64,000 nt of DNA from Alphaproteobacteria bacterium (GTDB lineage Bacteria > Pseudomonadota > Alphaproteobacteria > Rhodospirillales > Rhodospirillaceae). The notes beneath the pieces were generated by a model that was not told where the DNA came from, made no database searches, and saw nothing but the letters and a program-made list of their open reading frames with translations. The translations under genes were made by a program, and so were the position numbers. The stretch spans positions 32,667 through 96,666 of the forward strand of contig QJZR01000007.1 of NCBI GenBank assembly GCA_003246625.1, given 5' to 3'. This document shows positions 44,898 to 53,642 of this stretch, in pieces. Each line of letters begins with the position of its first letter. Positions within the stretch are counted from its first letter, which is position 1.

Positions 44898-47252
44898 ATG
44901 CCTGAATCCGCTCAACCCGCCTGCCGCCACTGCGGCCTGCCGGTACCGCCCGATTCTCCGGGCGGGGCGGAGTTCTGTTGCGCGGGTTGCCGCGCCGCCT
45001 TCGACCTGGTGCACGGGCTGGGTCTGGATTCGTATTACCAGCGGCGGGTCTGCGACCCCGGCACGCGCCCGCTCAGGCCCGACGACGAGCCGGAGATCGA
45101 CCTTTCGTCCGAGGCGGCGCCGGGAACGGAGCCGGGCACCTGGGTTCTGCACGCGGTGGTGGACGGCCTGCACTGCGCCGCCTGCGTCTGGCTGATCGAG
45201 ACCCTGCTGACCCGGCAGGCGACGGTGGTTTCGGCGCGCCTGAACATGACCACGCGGCGGTTGCGGCTGGTCTGGCGGGGGGAGGCGGCGGCGGTTTCGG
45301 AAATTCTGCTGCCGGTGCGCCGCGTCGGCTATCGCCTGTTGCCCTTCGACGCCGAACTGATGAAGGGCGCGGCGCGGCAGCGTCAGGCGACGCTGTTGCG
45401 GGCGATGGCGGTGGCGGGTTTCGCCGCGGCCAACGTGATGCTGCTGTCGGTGGCGGTGTGGTCGGGGGTGGACATGGGTCCGGCGACCCGCGACCTGCTG
45501 CACTGGATTTCCGCCCTGATCGTGCTGCCCGCGGTGGCCTATGCGATCCGGCCGTTTCTGGCCGGGGCGTGGGGGTCGCTGCGCGCCGGACAGATGGGCA
45601 TGGACGTGCCGATCGTTCTGGCGGTGGTTCTGGCCTGCGGCCTGTCGCTGGCGGAGACCGCCGCCTCGGCCGAGAACGTCTATTTCGATTCGGCGGCGGC
45701 GTTGCTGTTCCTGTTGCTGATCGGCCGCTACCTGGATGCCCTGGCGCGCGGCCGGGCGCGCGAGGGGGCGGAGAACCTGCTGGCGTTGTCGGCGCAGGCG
45801 GTGGAAGTGGAAACCGCGACGGGCACCCTGGCCGCGCTGCCGCCGTCGCGGGTGGCGGCGGGGGCGGTGGCGCGGGTGGCGCCGGGCGACCGCATCGGCA
45901 TCGACGGCACGGTGATCGAGGGCCATTCCGACATCGACACCCAGGCGATTTCCGGCGAGACGACGCCGCGGGCGGTGGCGCCCGGCGACGCGGTGCACGC
46001 GGGCACCCTGAACCTGAGCGGCGCCCTGCGCATCCGGGTGACGGCGGCGGGCGAGGCAACCCTGCTGGCCGGGATCGTCCGCCTGATGGAAGAGGCGGAG
46101 CAAGGCCGCGCCCGTGCCGTGGCGCTGGCCGACCGGGTGGCGCGCCTGTACGCGCCGGTGGTGCATGCCTTGGCCTTCGCCGCCTTCGCCTGGTGGTTCT
46201 GGGGGCGGGGGACGGACCTGCGCACGGCGTTGACCGCGGCGGTCAGCACCCTGATCGTCACCTGTCCGTGCGCGCTGGCGCTGGCGGTTCCGGCGGTGCA
46301 GGTGATCGCCTCGGGGCGGCTGTTCAAGGGCGGCGTGCTGCTGAAGTCGGCGACGGCGCTGGAACGGCTGGAGACGGTGGACACGGTGGTCTTCGACAAG
46401 ACCGGCACCCTGACCGACGGCCAGCCCGAGCTGGAACCCGGCGGGTGGAGCACCGCCGACTTGGCCGCGGCGGCGGCGCTGGCGGCGGGCAGCCGTCATC
46501 CCCTGGCGCGGGCGCTGGCGCGGGCGGCGGGGGTGGCGCGGTCGCGCGACGGCGTCGTCGAGGTGCCGGGCGAGGGGCTGGCGGCGGATGCCGCGCGGTT
46601 GGGGCGGTTTTCCTTTTCCGTCGGCGTTTCCGGTGCACCGCCGCCGCCCGCCCACGGGCCGGAATTGTGGTGGCGGCGGGATGCGGCGTCCTCGCCGGTG
46701 CGGTTTTCCTTCACCCAGCGCCTGCGCCCCGACGCGGCGGCGACGGTGGCGGCGTTGCGGCGGATGGGCCTTGCGGTGCGGGTGCTGTCCGGCGACCGGG
46801 CCGAGGCGGTGGCGAAGGCGGCGTCCGAGGCGGGGATCGACGACTGGCGGGCGGATTGCCGTCCGGCGGACAAGGTGGCGGAGCTGGCGGCGATGGGCGC
46901 CGCCGGGCATCGGGTATTGATGGTCGGCGACGGCCTTAACGACGCCCCGGCGCTGGCCGCCGCCCTGGTTTCCCTGTCGCCGGCCAGCGCCGCCGACATC
47001 GCGCAGACCGCCGCCGACGCGGTGTTCCAGGGCGACCGCCTGGCCCCGGTGGCGGAGGTCCTGCGCGTCGCCCGCCGTGCCGGGCGCCTGGTGCGCGGCA
47101 ACTTCGCGGCGGCGATTTTGTACAATTGCGTCACCGTGCCGTTGGCGATGGCGGGGCTGGTGACGCCGTTGATCGCGGCGGCGGCGATGTCCACATCTTC
47201 CCTGGTGGTGATGTTGAACGCCCTGCGCCTGGGCGTGCGGGAGGAACGATGA
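44898..47252 (+). CDS. ccoI: Copper-translocating P-type ATPase for cbb3 assembly (CcoI/FixI)
   Basis: CcoI exports copper toward the periplasm for CuB insertion. The 784-residue protein starts with a zinc-ribbon-like region (CRHCGLPVPPD, FCCAGC), then an HMA domain with GLHCAACVW. The P-type ATPase core follows: actuator SGETTP, membrane copper site TCPCALALAVP, phosphorylation site DKTGTLTDG, GSRHPLA and GDGLNDAPAL. The ATG at 44898 is the family start; the frame upstream runs through repeat copy G. It overlaps ccoS by 4 bases. Confidence 0.95.
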   Translation: MPESAQPACRHCGLPVPPDSPGGAEFCCAGCRAAFDLVHGLGLDSYYQRRVCDPGTRPLRPDDEPEIDLSSEAAPGTEPGTWVLHAVVDGLHCAACVWLIETLLTRQATVVSARLNMTTRRLRLVWRGEAAAVSEILLPVRRVGYRLLPFDAELMKGAARQRQATLLRAMAVAGFAAANVMLLSVAVWSGVDMGPATRDLLHWISALIVLPAVAYAIRPFLAGAWGSLRAGQMGMDVPIVLAVVLACGLSLAETAASAENVYFDSAAALLFLLLIGRYLDALARGRAREGAENLLALSAQAVEVETATGTLAALPPSRVAAGAVARVAPGDRIGIDGTVIEGHSDIDTQAISGETTPRAVAPGDAVHAGTLNLSGALRIRVTAAGEATLLAGIVRLMEEAEQGRARAVALADRVARLYAPVVHALAFAAFAWWFWGRGTDLRTALTAAVSTLIVTCPCALALAVPAVQVIASGRLFKGGVLLKSATALERLETVDTVVFDKTGTLTDGQPELEPGGWSTADLAAAAALAAGSRHPLARALARAAGVARSRDGVVEVPGEGLAADAARLGRFSFSVGVSGAPPPPAHGPELWWRRDAASSPVRFSFTQRLRPDAAATVAALRRMGLAVRVLSGDRAEAVAKAASEAGIDDWRADCRPADKVAELAAMGAAGHRVLMVGDGLNDAPALAAALVSLSPASAADIAQTAADAVFQGDRLAPVAEVLRVARRAGRLVRGNFAAAILYNCVTVPLAMAGLVTPLIAAAAMSTSSLVVMLNALRLGVREER

Positions 47253-47404
47253 CCAGTCTGCTGTTGCTGATCCCGGCGGCGTTGTTTCTGGGGGCATGCG
47301 GTCTGGCGGCGTTTCTGTGGGCGTTGCGCTCCGGCCAGTTCGACGACCTGGACGGCGCGGCGAACCGCATCCTGTTCGACGACGAACCGCCGCCGAAAGC
47401 CTGA
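47249..47404 (+). CDS. ccoS: cbb3 oxidase assembly protein CcoS
   Basis: The 51-residue protein has one membrane helix (LLLLIPAALFLGACGLAAFL) followed by the CcoS signature WALRSGQFDDLDGAANRIL. CcoS is needed for cofactor insertion into CcoN. The ATG overlaps the ccoI stop (ATGA) and has GAGGAACG upstream. It closes the cco assembly genes. Confidence 0.95.
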   Translation: MTSLLLLIPAALFLGACGLAAFLWALRSGQFDDLDGAANRILFDDEPPPKA

Positions 47405-47540
47405 GAAAGGGGCGGTTTTCCTTTCATTCGCGGGGAAAAAGCGATAAGAAGGCGTCCGCCCCGGAAAGAGGGCATTGCGGCCGCGGGCGGACTTGGGCAA
47501 GCGAGCGGACGGCGGCCGCGAACAGTTGGGAGGATCGACC

Positions 47541-48371
47541 GTGAGCGTTGAGATCGCCGCAAGGCCGGTGACGACGCGGGATATCCGCGCCCGCAAGGGC
47601 GGCGACCCGATCGTCTGTCTGACCGCGTACACCGCGCCGATGGCGCGGCTGTTGGACCCCCACGTCGACGTTCTGCTGGTGGGGGATTCGCTGGGCATGG
47701 TGGTCTATGGCCTGCCCACCACCATCGGCGTCACCCTGGAAATGATGATCGCCCACGGCCAGGCGGTGATGCGCGGCGCCGCGCACGCCTGCGTCGTCGT
47801 CGACATGCCGTTCGGCAGCTATCAGGAAAGCCCGGAGCAGGCGTTCCGCAACGCCGCGCGGCTGATGATGGAAACCGGCTGCGCCGCGGTGAAGCTGGAA
47901 GGCGGCGAGGAAATGGCCGACACCATCCGCTTCCTGGTCGAGCGCGGCGTGCCGGTGATGGCGCACGTCGGCCTGACGCCGCAGTCGGTGCACGCCTTCG
48001 GCGGTTTCCGCGCGCGCGGCAAGTCCGAGGCGGAAGCCGACAAGATTCTGGCCGACGCCCGCGCGGCGGCGGACGCGGGGGCGTTCTCGGTGGTGCTGGA
48101 AGGCACGCACGAACCCCTGGCGCGGCAGATTACCGGCGACGTGGCGATTCCGACCATCGGCATCGGCGCCTCGCCCGCCTGCGACGGCCAGGTGCTGGTG
48201 ATCGACGACGTGCTTGGCCTGTTCTCGGACTTCAAGCCGAAGTTCGTGAAGCGCTTCGCCGATCTGGCCCCGCTGGTGGGCGAGGCGGCGGCGCGTTACG
48301 CGGCCGAGGTCAAGGCGCGCAGCTTCCCCGGGCCGGAGCATTGCTTCGGCGCCAAGCCCCCCCAGGCCTGA
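47541..48371 (+). CDS. panB: 3-methyl-2-oxobutanoate hydroxymethyltransferase
   Basis: PanB makes ketopantoate, the first step of pantothenate and coenzyme A synthesis. The 276-residue protein has [44 protein letters not shown] and the Mg-binding Asp and Glu residues of the family. The GTG start at 47541 has GGGAGG nine bases upstream and gives the usual short N-terminus. It precedes panC by 29 bases. Confidence 0.95.
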   Translation: MSVEIAARPVTTRDIRARKGGDPIVCLTAYTAPMARLLDPHVDVLLVGDSLGMVVYGLPTTIGVTLEMMIAHGQAVMRGAAHACVVVDMPFGSYQESPEQAFRNAARLMMETGCAAVKLEGGEEMADTIRFLVERGVPVMAHVGLTPQSVHAFGGFRARGKSEAEADKILADARAAADAGAFSVVLEGTHEPLARQITGDVAIPTIGIGASPACDGQVLVIDDVLGLFSDFKPKFVKRFADLAPLVGEAAARYAAEVKARSFPGPEHCFGAKPPQA

Positions 48372-48400
48372 CGGACGGATACGGAAACGGGAGTATCGGG

Positions 48401-49258
48401 ATGACCGGATCACATGCACTGCCGCCGGTGGCGCGGCGCGTTTCCGAGGTGCGGGCGCGCGTCGCCGAGTGGCGCAAGACGGGGCTTTCCGTGGCCCTGG
48501 TGCCGACCATGGGGGCGTTGCACGACGGCCACCTGACCCTGGTGCGCACCGCCCTGAAGGCGGCGGACCGGGCGGTGGTGTCGATCTTCGTCAACCCGAC
48601 GCAGTTCGGTCCGAACGAGGACTTCGCCGCCTATCCCCGCACCGAGGACGCCGATTTGGCGAAGCTGGCCTCGGTGGGGGCGTCGTTGCTGTTCGCGCCC
48701 ACCGTCGCCGAAATGTATCCGCAGGGGTTCTCCACCGCGATCACCGTCGCCGGGGTGTCCGAGGGCCTGTGCGGCGCCACCCGTCCCGGCCATTTCTCGG
48801 GCGTCGCCACGGTGGTGACCAAGCTGTTGCAGCAGGTGCAGCCCGACGTCGCCGCCTTCGGCGAAAAGGATTATCAGCAGCTTCAGGTGCTGCGCCGTCT
48901 GGTGCGCGACCTCGACATGCCGGTGGCCATCCTGGGCGTGCCGACGGTACGCGAGGCGGACGGTCTGGCCCTGTCGTCGCGCAATGCCTATCTGTCGGCG
49001 GAGGAACGGGCGGTGGCTCCGGCGCTGCAACGCGCCCTGGCCGACGCGGCGGCGGCGATGACCGGCGGCATGCCGGTGGCGGCGGCCCTCGACGCGGCGC
49101 GCGCGGCGATCCTGGGTGCCGGTTTCGCCGCCATCGACTATCTGGAACTGCGGGCCGCCGACGGCCTGGCGCCGCTGACGGAAGTGGACCGTCCGGCGCG
49201 TATCCTGGTGGCGGCGCGCCTGGGGCGGACCCGCCTGATCGACAATCTGGCGGTCTGA
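48401..49258 (+). CDS. panC: Pantothenate synthetase
   Basis: PanC joins pantoate and beta-alanine with ATP. The 285-residue protein has PTMGALHDGHLTLVRTA with the HxGH-type motif, FVNPTQFGPNEDF, FGEKDYQQLQVLRRLV and READGLALSSRNAYLS. The ATG at 48401 is preceded by ACGGGAG. A small uncharacterised gene follows after 27 bases. Confidence 0.95.
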   Translation: MTGSHALPPVARRVSEVRARVAEWRKTGLSVALVPTMGALHDGHLTLVRTALKAADRAVVSIFVNPTQFGPNEDFAAYPRTEDADLAKLASVGASLLFAPTVAEMYPQGFSTAITVAGVSEGLCGATRPGHFSGVATVVTKLLQQVQPDVAAFGEKDYQQLQVLRRLVRDLDMPVAILGVPTVREADGLALSSRNAYLSAEERAVAPALQRALADAAAAMTGGMPVAAALDAARAAILGAGFAAIDYLELRAADGLAPLTEVDRPARILVAARLGRTRLIDNLAV

Positions 49259-49285
49259 CCGCCGCAAGCACCGAGGAGCCGACGG

Positions 49286-49534
49286 GTGAGCGACAAAAGC
49301 GAACAGGAAGCCTACGACGAGATCAACACCCTGGTCGGCAGCCTGGCCAAGGCCTTCGAGATGGACGGGCTGGAGGCGGCGCGCGCCGTGGAAAACGGCG
49401 CGATGATGCTGCGCCTGGGCGTCGACGAGGCGGGCGACCGGTTCATCGAGGCGGCCTTCCAGGGTAAGGTGGCGGTGGTCTATCCCGGCGGCGCGAAGCC
49501 CGAGATGGACAAGGGCAAGACCCGCAAGGTGTAA
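49286..49534 (+). CDS. Small conserved-looking protein downstream of panC, unknown function
   Basis: The 82-residue protein is acidic, helical at first (EQEAYDEINTLVGSLAKAFE, then GLEAARAVENGAMMLRLG), and ends with a beta-like tail (FQGKVAVVYPGG). It starts at GTG 49286 with GAGGAG eight bases upstream. GC3 and spacing look like a genuine gene co-transcribed with panBC. I recognise no domain. Confidence 0.65.
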   Translation: MSDKSEQEAYDEINTLVGSLAKAFEMDGLEAARAVENGAMMLRLGVDEAGDRFIEAAFQGKVAVVYPGGAKPEMDKGKTRKV

Positions 49535-49567
49535 GGCCGGGGACGCGGCCCCGGTCCGGTTTTTACG
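49535..49567. repeat. Solitary arm of the dispersed repeat family
   Basis: Right after the stop codon of the 82-residue protein, GGCCGGGGACGCGGCCCCGG is followed by TCCGGTTTTTAC. This closely matches the outer arm of copies A and B (GGGGCTGGCCCCGGCCCGGTTTTTAC) without the three-hairpin core. It could end the panBC transcript. Confidence 0.5.
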
Positions 49568-49642
49568 GCCATCGGCATGATTCGGCTTGCCTTTCTGCGC
49601 CGCTTCCGTTGAATCAATGGGCGTGCGGCGGAGACAGGCGCG

Positions 49643-51544
49643 GTGAAGGAAGCGACCCGACACTATCAGGACGGCGAAATCATCTTCCGCGAGGGAGACG
49701 ACAGCCTTGCCGCGTTCCGCTTGCTCAAGGGGCGGGTGAAGCTGGTCAAGGCGGGGGCCGCCGGTCCGGTGGTCCTGGCCACCCTGGGCAAGGGCGAGAT
49801 GTTCGGCGAAATGGGTATCGTGGACGGGGTGCCGCGTAGCGCCGCCGCCATCGCCGACGGCGCGGTTTCCGCCACGGTGATTCCCCGTAACGAGTTCCTC
49901 GACCGCCTGCAACGCGACGCCGACCTGGCCTTCGCGGTGATGACCAAGCTGGTGCAGCGCCTGCGCGCCGCCGACGAACGTCTGGCGCGGTCGGCGCCGC
50001 CCGATTCCCTGCCGCAGACGGTGGCCGCCGATGGCGAGGACGCGTCGCCGCCGCCCGCCGCGAAGCAGGAAGGCGGCGCGGCGGAGGCGAAGGGCGGGTT
50101 GCTGTCGCGTCTGTTCGGGCGCGGCAAGTCCGCCGCGAAGGAGGCGGAACCCCCGCCCGCCGGGCCGCCGAAAATCCTGGTGGCGCGCTTCGGCGGCGAC
50201 CTGCCGCCCGAGGCGGCGGCGATTCTCGATGCGATGGTTTCGGCGTTGCAGGGCATTCCCGGCGCGGTGGTGCGCCGCGTCGACGAGGCACCGCCCTGGC
50301 CCGACGGGGTGAAGGACGCCGAGGCGTCGCGCCGTTCCGCGGCGGCGGCGGCGATGGCGATGGCGGCGGCGCGCGGCGCCGACGCGGTGGTCTGGGGCCG
50401 GATGGAGACGATCGGCCACCTGCTGGAGGTGCGGGTCTCGGTTCCGGCGACGCCGCACGAACTGCGCCTGGGCCGGATGAGTTCCGCCGCCGGGGCGTTC
50501 GTGCCGCTGGAAGCCTTCGTCGAGCCCTTGCCCGCCTTGCTGCGCGCCATGGTCCTTGCCGCCGTCCTGGCGGAGGGGCCGCGCCGTTCCGCCGACCTGT
50601 TTGCCCGCCTCGCCGACGACGTCCTGGCCGCCGCCGAGGGGGTGAGCCGCGCGGTTTCCGGCCTGGCGGCGGCGGAGCAGGCGGCGGCGCTGCTGGCCTG
50701 GGGGTCGGCCGCCGCCCTGGTGGCGGGGGGCGAGGAAATGCCCGCCGATCTGTGGGACCGGGCGGCGCGGGCCTTCGAGGACGCGGCGAAGCGGATGCCG
50801 CGCGCCGCGCGCTTCGATTGGGCGGACGCCTTCATCGGACGGGGGCTTCTGGAATGCGCGCGGGCCGAACGCGGCGCGACGCCGGCCGCCGAGGCGCCGC
50901 CCGCGCCGGGGGCGAAGCCCGCCACCCCCTGGGACGCCGCCGCCGAGACCCTGCGTCTGGCGATGGAGGACGTGCGGCGCGAGGATCGCCCCTGGGATTG
51001 GGCCCTGCTGCACGAACGGCTGGGGCTGATCGGCTATCGCCAGGGCCTGGTCTCCGGCGACGCGGAGTTCCTGAAGGAATCCCTCAATCACTATCAGGCG
51101 GCGATCCAGGTCTATACCCGCGCCGAGTTCCCGCAGAAGTGGGCCGAGGTGATTTCCGCCCTGGCGCAGGCGTTGCAGGTCTATGGCGACCAACTGGGCA
51201 GCGTGCCCGCCCTGGAACGGGCGGTGGAGCTGTGCCGCGCCACCCTGGAGGAACGCACCGAGGACTCTCAGCCGCTGCTGTGGGCGGCGTCGCAGAACAA
51301 CCTGGGGTCCGCCCTGTTCCTGCTGGCGAAGCGCACCGAAAGCGTCGAGACCTTCCTGGCGGCGGCGGAGGCGTTCAAGGCGGCGCTGGCGGTCTATCAG
51401 ATCAACAACCAGGGGCGTCTGGCCGCGATCGCCGAAAAGAACCTGGCGCGGGCCGAGGAGGCCTGTTCCAGCCGGGCGCGCCGCGACGAGCGCCTGGCCC
51501 GCCCGGATTGGGCGGCGGGCACGCCGAAAGAGGGGGGCGGATGA
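49643..51544 (+). CDS. Cyclic-nucleotide-binding domain fused to a TPR-containing region
   Basis: The 633-residue protein has no membrane segment. Residues 1-115 form a cNMP-binding (CAP-like) domain: FREGDDSLAAFRLLKGRVKL and the phosphate cassette GEMFGEMGIVDGVPRSAA. There is no helix-turn-helix after it. A disordered Ala/Pro/Lys linker (115-175) is followed by a region from 175 to 300 that looks like the partner of the same domain seen in other cNMP-TPR proteins (ARGADAVVWGRMETIGHLLEV). The last 170 residues contain TPR-like helical pairs (HYQAAIQVYTRAEFPQKWAE, NLGSALFLLAKRTES). It starts at GTG 49643 and overlaps the next gene by 4 bases. It probably senses cAMP/cGMP and binds protein partners. 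Confidence 0.75.
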   Translation: MKEATRHYQDGEIIFREGDDSLAAFRLLKGRVKLVKAGAAGPVVLATLGKGEMFGEMGIVDGVPRSAAAIADGAVSATVIPRNEFLDRLQRDADLAFAVMTKLVQRLRAADERLARSAPPDSLPQTVAADGEDASPPPAAKQEGGAAEAKGGLLSRLFGRGKSAAKEAEPPPAGPPKILVARFGGDLPPEAAAILDAMVSALQGIPGAVVRRVDEAPPWPDGVKDAEASRRSAAAAAMAMAAARGADAVVWGRMETIGHLLEVRVSVPATPHELRLGRMSSAAGAFVPLEAFVEPLPALLRAMVLAAVLAEGPRRSADLFARLADDVLAAAEGVSRAVSGLAAAEQAAALLAWGSAAALVAGGEEMPADLWDRAARAFEDAAKRMPRAARFDWADAFIGRGLLECARAERGATPAAEAPPAPGAKPATPWDAAAETLRLAMEDVRREDRPWDWALLHERLGLIGYRQGLVSGDAEFLKESLNHYQAAIQVYTRAEFPQKWAEVISALAQALQVYGDQLGSVPALERAVELCRATLEERTEDSQPLLWAASQNNLGSALFLLAKRTESVETFLAAAEAFKAALAVYQINNQGRLAAIAEKNLARAEEACSSRARRDERLARPDWAAGTPKEGGG

Positions 51545-52974
51545 AGCCGGAGATGCCGCAGGCGTTGCACCCGTTGTGGGAGCAGGCGACCAAGGCCCTG
51601 GCGGAGAACCGTTCCGCCGACGCCGCCAACCTGTTGCAGCGGTTCGTGCGCGCCGCGCCGGGGCATGCGTCGGCGTGGAACAACCTGGGGGTGGCGTTGC
51701 GCCGCCTGAAACGGTGGGAGGCGGCGGCGGCCTGCTTCGCGCGGGGAATCGGCCTGTCCGGCGGCGATACCGAGGCGGCCTATTCGAACCTTGGCAACGC
51801 GTTGCGCGACCTCGGCCGTTTCGCCGCGGCGGAAACCGCGTTCCGCCGCGCCCTGGACCGGGGCGGTTCCGCCGGGACCCGCTATAACCTCAGCCTGCTC
51901 TTGCGCGACATGAACCGCGTCGACGAGGCGCTGGCGCTGATCTCGCCCCTAATCGCGGCGGAACCCGGCAACCGCCAGCGCGAATGGGACTATTCCCTGA
52001 TGCTGTTGCAGAAGGGCGATTGGGAACGGGGCTTCGCCGCCTACGAGGCGCGCTGGTCGCTGCCCGAGGTGCCGTCCTTCGCCTCGTCCCGGCCGCAGTG
52101 GGACGGCGCGCCGTTGGCCGGACGCACCCTGCTTCTGCTGAGCGAACAGGGCATGGGCGACGCCATCCAGTTCGCCCGCTACGTCCCCCTGATCGTCCGC
52201 GACGGCGGCCGCGTCGCGATGCAGGTGCGCAAGCCGCTGCTCTCCCTGTTCGCCGCCGCTCCGGCGCTGGCCGGGGTGGAACTGGTGGCGTCGGACGCGC
52301 CCCTGCCGCCGCACGACCTTTGCCTGCCGCTGATCAGCCTGATGCGGGTGCTGAAGGCGCGGCCGGAAACCCTGCCGCCGCCCCTTGCCGTCGACCTGCC
52401 GCCGGACCGCCTGGCCGAGGCGGAAAAGATATTCCCGCCGCGCGCCGGGCGCCGCCGCGTCGGCATCGTCTGGGCGGGCAGTCCCGGACACCGCAACGAC
52501 CGCAACCGTTCCACCGAACTCGCCTCGTTCCGGCCGCTGTTCGCCCATCCGGGGCTCGACATCTACAGCTTCCAGGTCGGCGACCGGGCCCGCGACCTGG
52601 CGGAAACCGGCATCGGCGTCCTGGTTGCCGATCTCGCGCCGCGGATTTCCGACTTCCTCGATTCCGCGCTGCTGATGCGGCAGATGGACCTGATCGTGGC
52701 GGTGGACACCGGGCCGGTGCACCTGGCGGGCAGCCTGGGGGTGCCGGCGGTGGTGGTGATGCCTTTCGCGGTGGACTGGCGTTGGGGCGAGAAAGGTGCG
52801 ACCACGCCGTGGTATCCTTCCTTGCGTCTGGTGCGCCAGCCGCGCCAGGGCGATTGGGAGTCGGCCTTCGCCCAGGCGATGACGATGATCGGTCCGCCCG
52901 CCGCCCAGCCCGCCGCGCCGCCGCCCGCCGCCAAACCCGCCGCCAAGCCGACGAGAAAGAAGGAGAAGAGGTAA
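51541..52974 (+). CDS. TPR protein with glycosyltransferase family 9-like C-terminus
   Basis: The 477-residue protein has three to four N-terminal TPR units (AWNNLGVALRRLKRWEAAAA; AYSNLGNALRDLGRFAAAET; TRYNLSLLLRDMNRVDEALA). The C-terminal half resembles heptosyltransferase-type GT9 domains: LLLLSEQGMGDAIQFARYVP and LIVAVDTGPVHLAGSLGVPAVV. A disordered Ala/Pro/Lys tail ends it. Such TPR-GT9 proteins occur in flagellin or surface glycan contexts; the acceptor is not known here. It overlaps the cNMP-TPR gene (ATGA) and is one base from the GntR gene. Confidence 0.8.
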   Translation: MKPEMPQALHPLWEQATKALAENRSADAANLLQRFVRAAPGHASAWNNLGVALRRLKRWEAAAACFARGIGLSGGDTEAAYSNLGNALRDLGRFAAAETAFRRALDRGGSAGTRYNLSLLLRDMNRVDEALALISPLIAAEPGNRQREWDYSLMLLQKGDWERGFAAYEARWSLPEVPSFASSRPQWDGAPLAGRTLLLLSEQGMGDAIQFARYVPLIVRDGGRVAMQVRKPLLSLFAAAPALAGVELVASDAPLPPHDLCLPLISLMRVLKARPETLPPPLAVDLPPDRLAEAEKIFPPRAGRRRVGIVWAGSPGHRNDRNRSTELASFRPLFAHPGLDIYSFQVGDRARDLAETGIGVLVADLAPRISDFLDSALLMRQMDLIVAVDTGPVHLAGSLGVPAVVVMPFAVDWRWGEKGATTPWYPSLRLVRQPRQGDWESAFAQAMTMIGPPAAQPAAPPPAAKPAAKPTRKKEKR

Positions 52975-52975
52975 A

Positions 52976-53626
52976 GTGTCCCTGGCCGACCACGTCAGCG
53001 CGGTGTTGGAGAAAGAGATCGTCCTGGGCGAAATCGCGCCCGGTCTGCACCTGGACGAGGGCAGCCTGGCGACGCGCTTCGGCACCTCGCGCACGCCGGT
53101 GCGCGAGGCCCTGACCCGTCTGTCGGTCAGCGGTCTGGTGGAGCTTCGTCCCCGCCGCGGCGCGGTGGTGGCGGAAATCTCGGAATCGGCGATGGCGCAA
53201 CGCTTCGAGGCGCTGGCCGGGCTGGAGGGGCTGTGCGCCCACTACGCGGCGTTGCGCATGACCGACGAGGAACGCCTGGCCCTGCGCGACGCGCACCGCC
53301 GTTGCGTTCCCCCGGCGGAAAGCGGCGACTATCTGCGCTACGACGCCGCCGACATGATCTTTCACCGCCTGATTCTGGAAGGCTGCCGCAACGATATCCT
53401 GGTCGAGCATACCCTGGCGGTGCGCCGCCTGCTGAAACCCTGGCGGCGGTTGCAGTTCCATGCCGAGGGGCGGGTCGCCGCCTCGTTCGACGAACACGAA
53501 GGCATCGTCGCCGCCTTCGCCGACGGCGACGCCGAACTGGCGGAGCGCCTGATTCGCGGCCATGTCGACTTGCAGGGCCGCGCCGCCGTCGGCTTGGTGG
53601 CGGAAAGCAACGCGGCGCATCGCTGA
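52976..53626 (+). CDS. GntR-family transcriptional regulator (FCD type)
   Basis: The 216-residue regulator has an N-terminal winged helix (SLATRFGTSRTPVREALTRL, then GLVELRPRRGAVVAEI) and an all-helical FCD effector domain with metal-binding residues (HRLILEGCRNDILVEH; FDEHEGIVAAFADGD; RGHVD). FCD regulators bind small organic acids. The GTG at 52976 follows GGAGAAGAGG and is 1 base past the preceding stop. No obvious catabolic operon is adjacent; the shortened substrate-binding gene at 53643 is convergent. Confidence 0.88.
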   Translation: MSLADHVSAVLEKEIVLGEIAPGLHLDEGSLATRFGTSRTPVREALTRLSVSGLVELRPRRGAVVAEISESAMAQRFEALAGLEGLCAHYAALRMTDEERLALRDAHRRCVPPAESGDYLRYDAADMIFHRLILEGCRNDILVEHTLAVRRLLKPWRRLQFHAEGRVAASFDEHEGIVAAFADGDAELAERLIRGHVDLQGRAAVGLVAESNAAHR

Positions 53627-53642
53627 GGCGGCGAACGCCGGA

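Noticed and set aside
42702..47297. Open frame of 1531 codons on the minus strand opposite the cco cluster
   Set aside because: It runs antisense to ccoG, ccoH, ccoI and repeat copy G with low-complexity Arg/Pro content.
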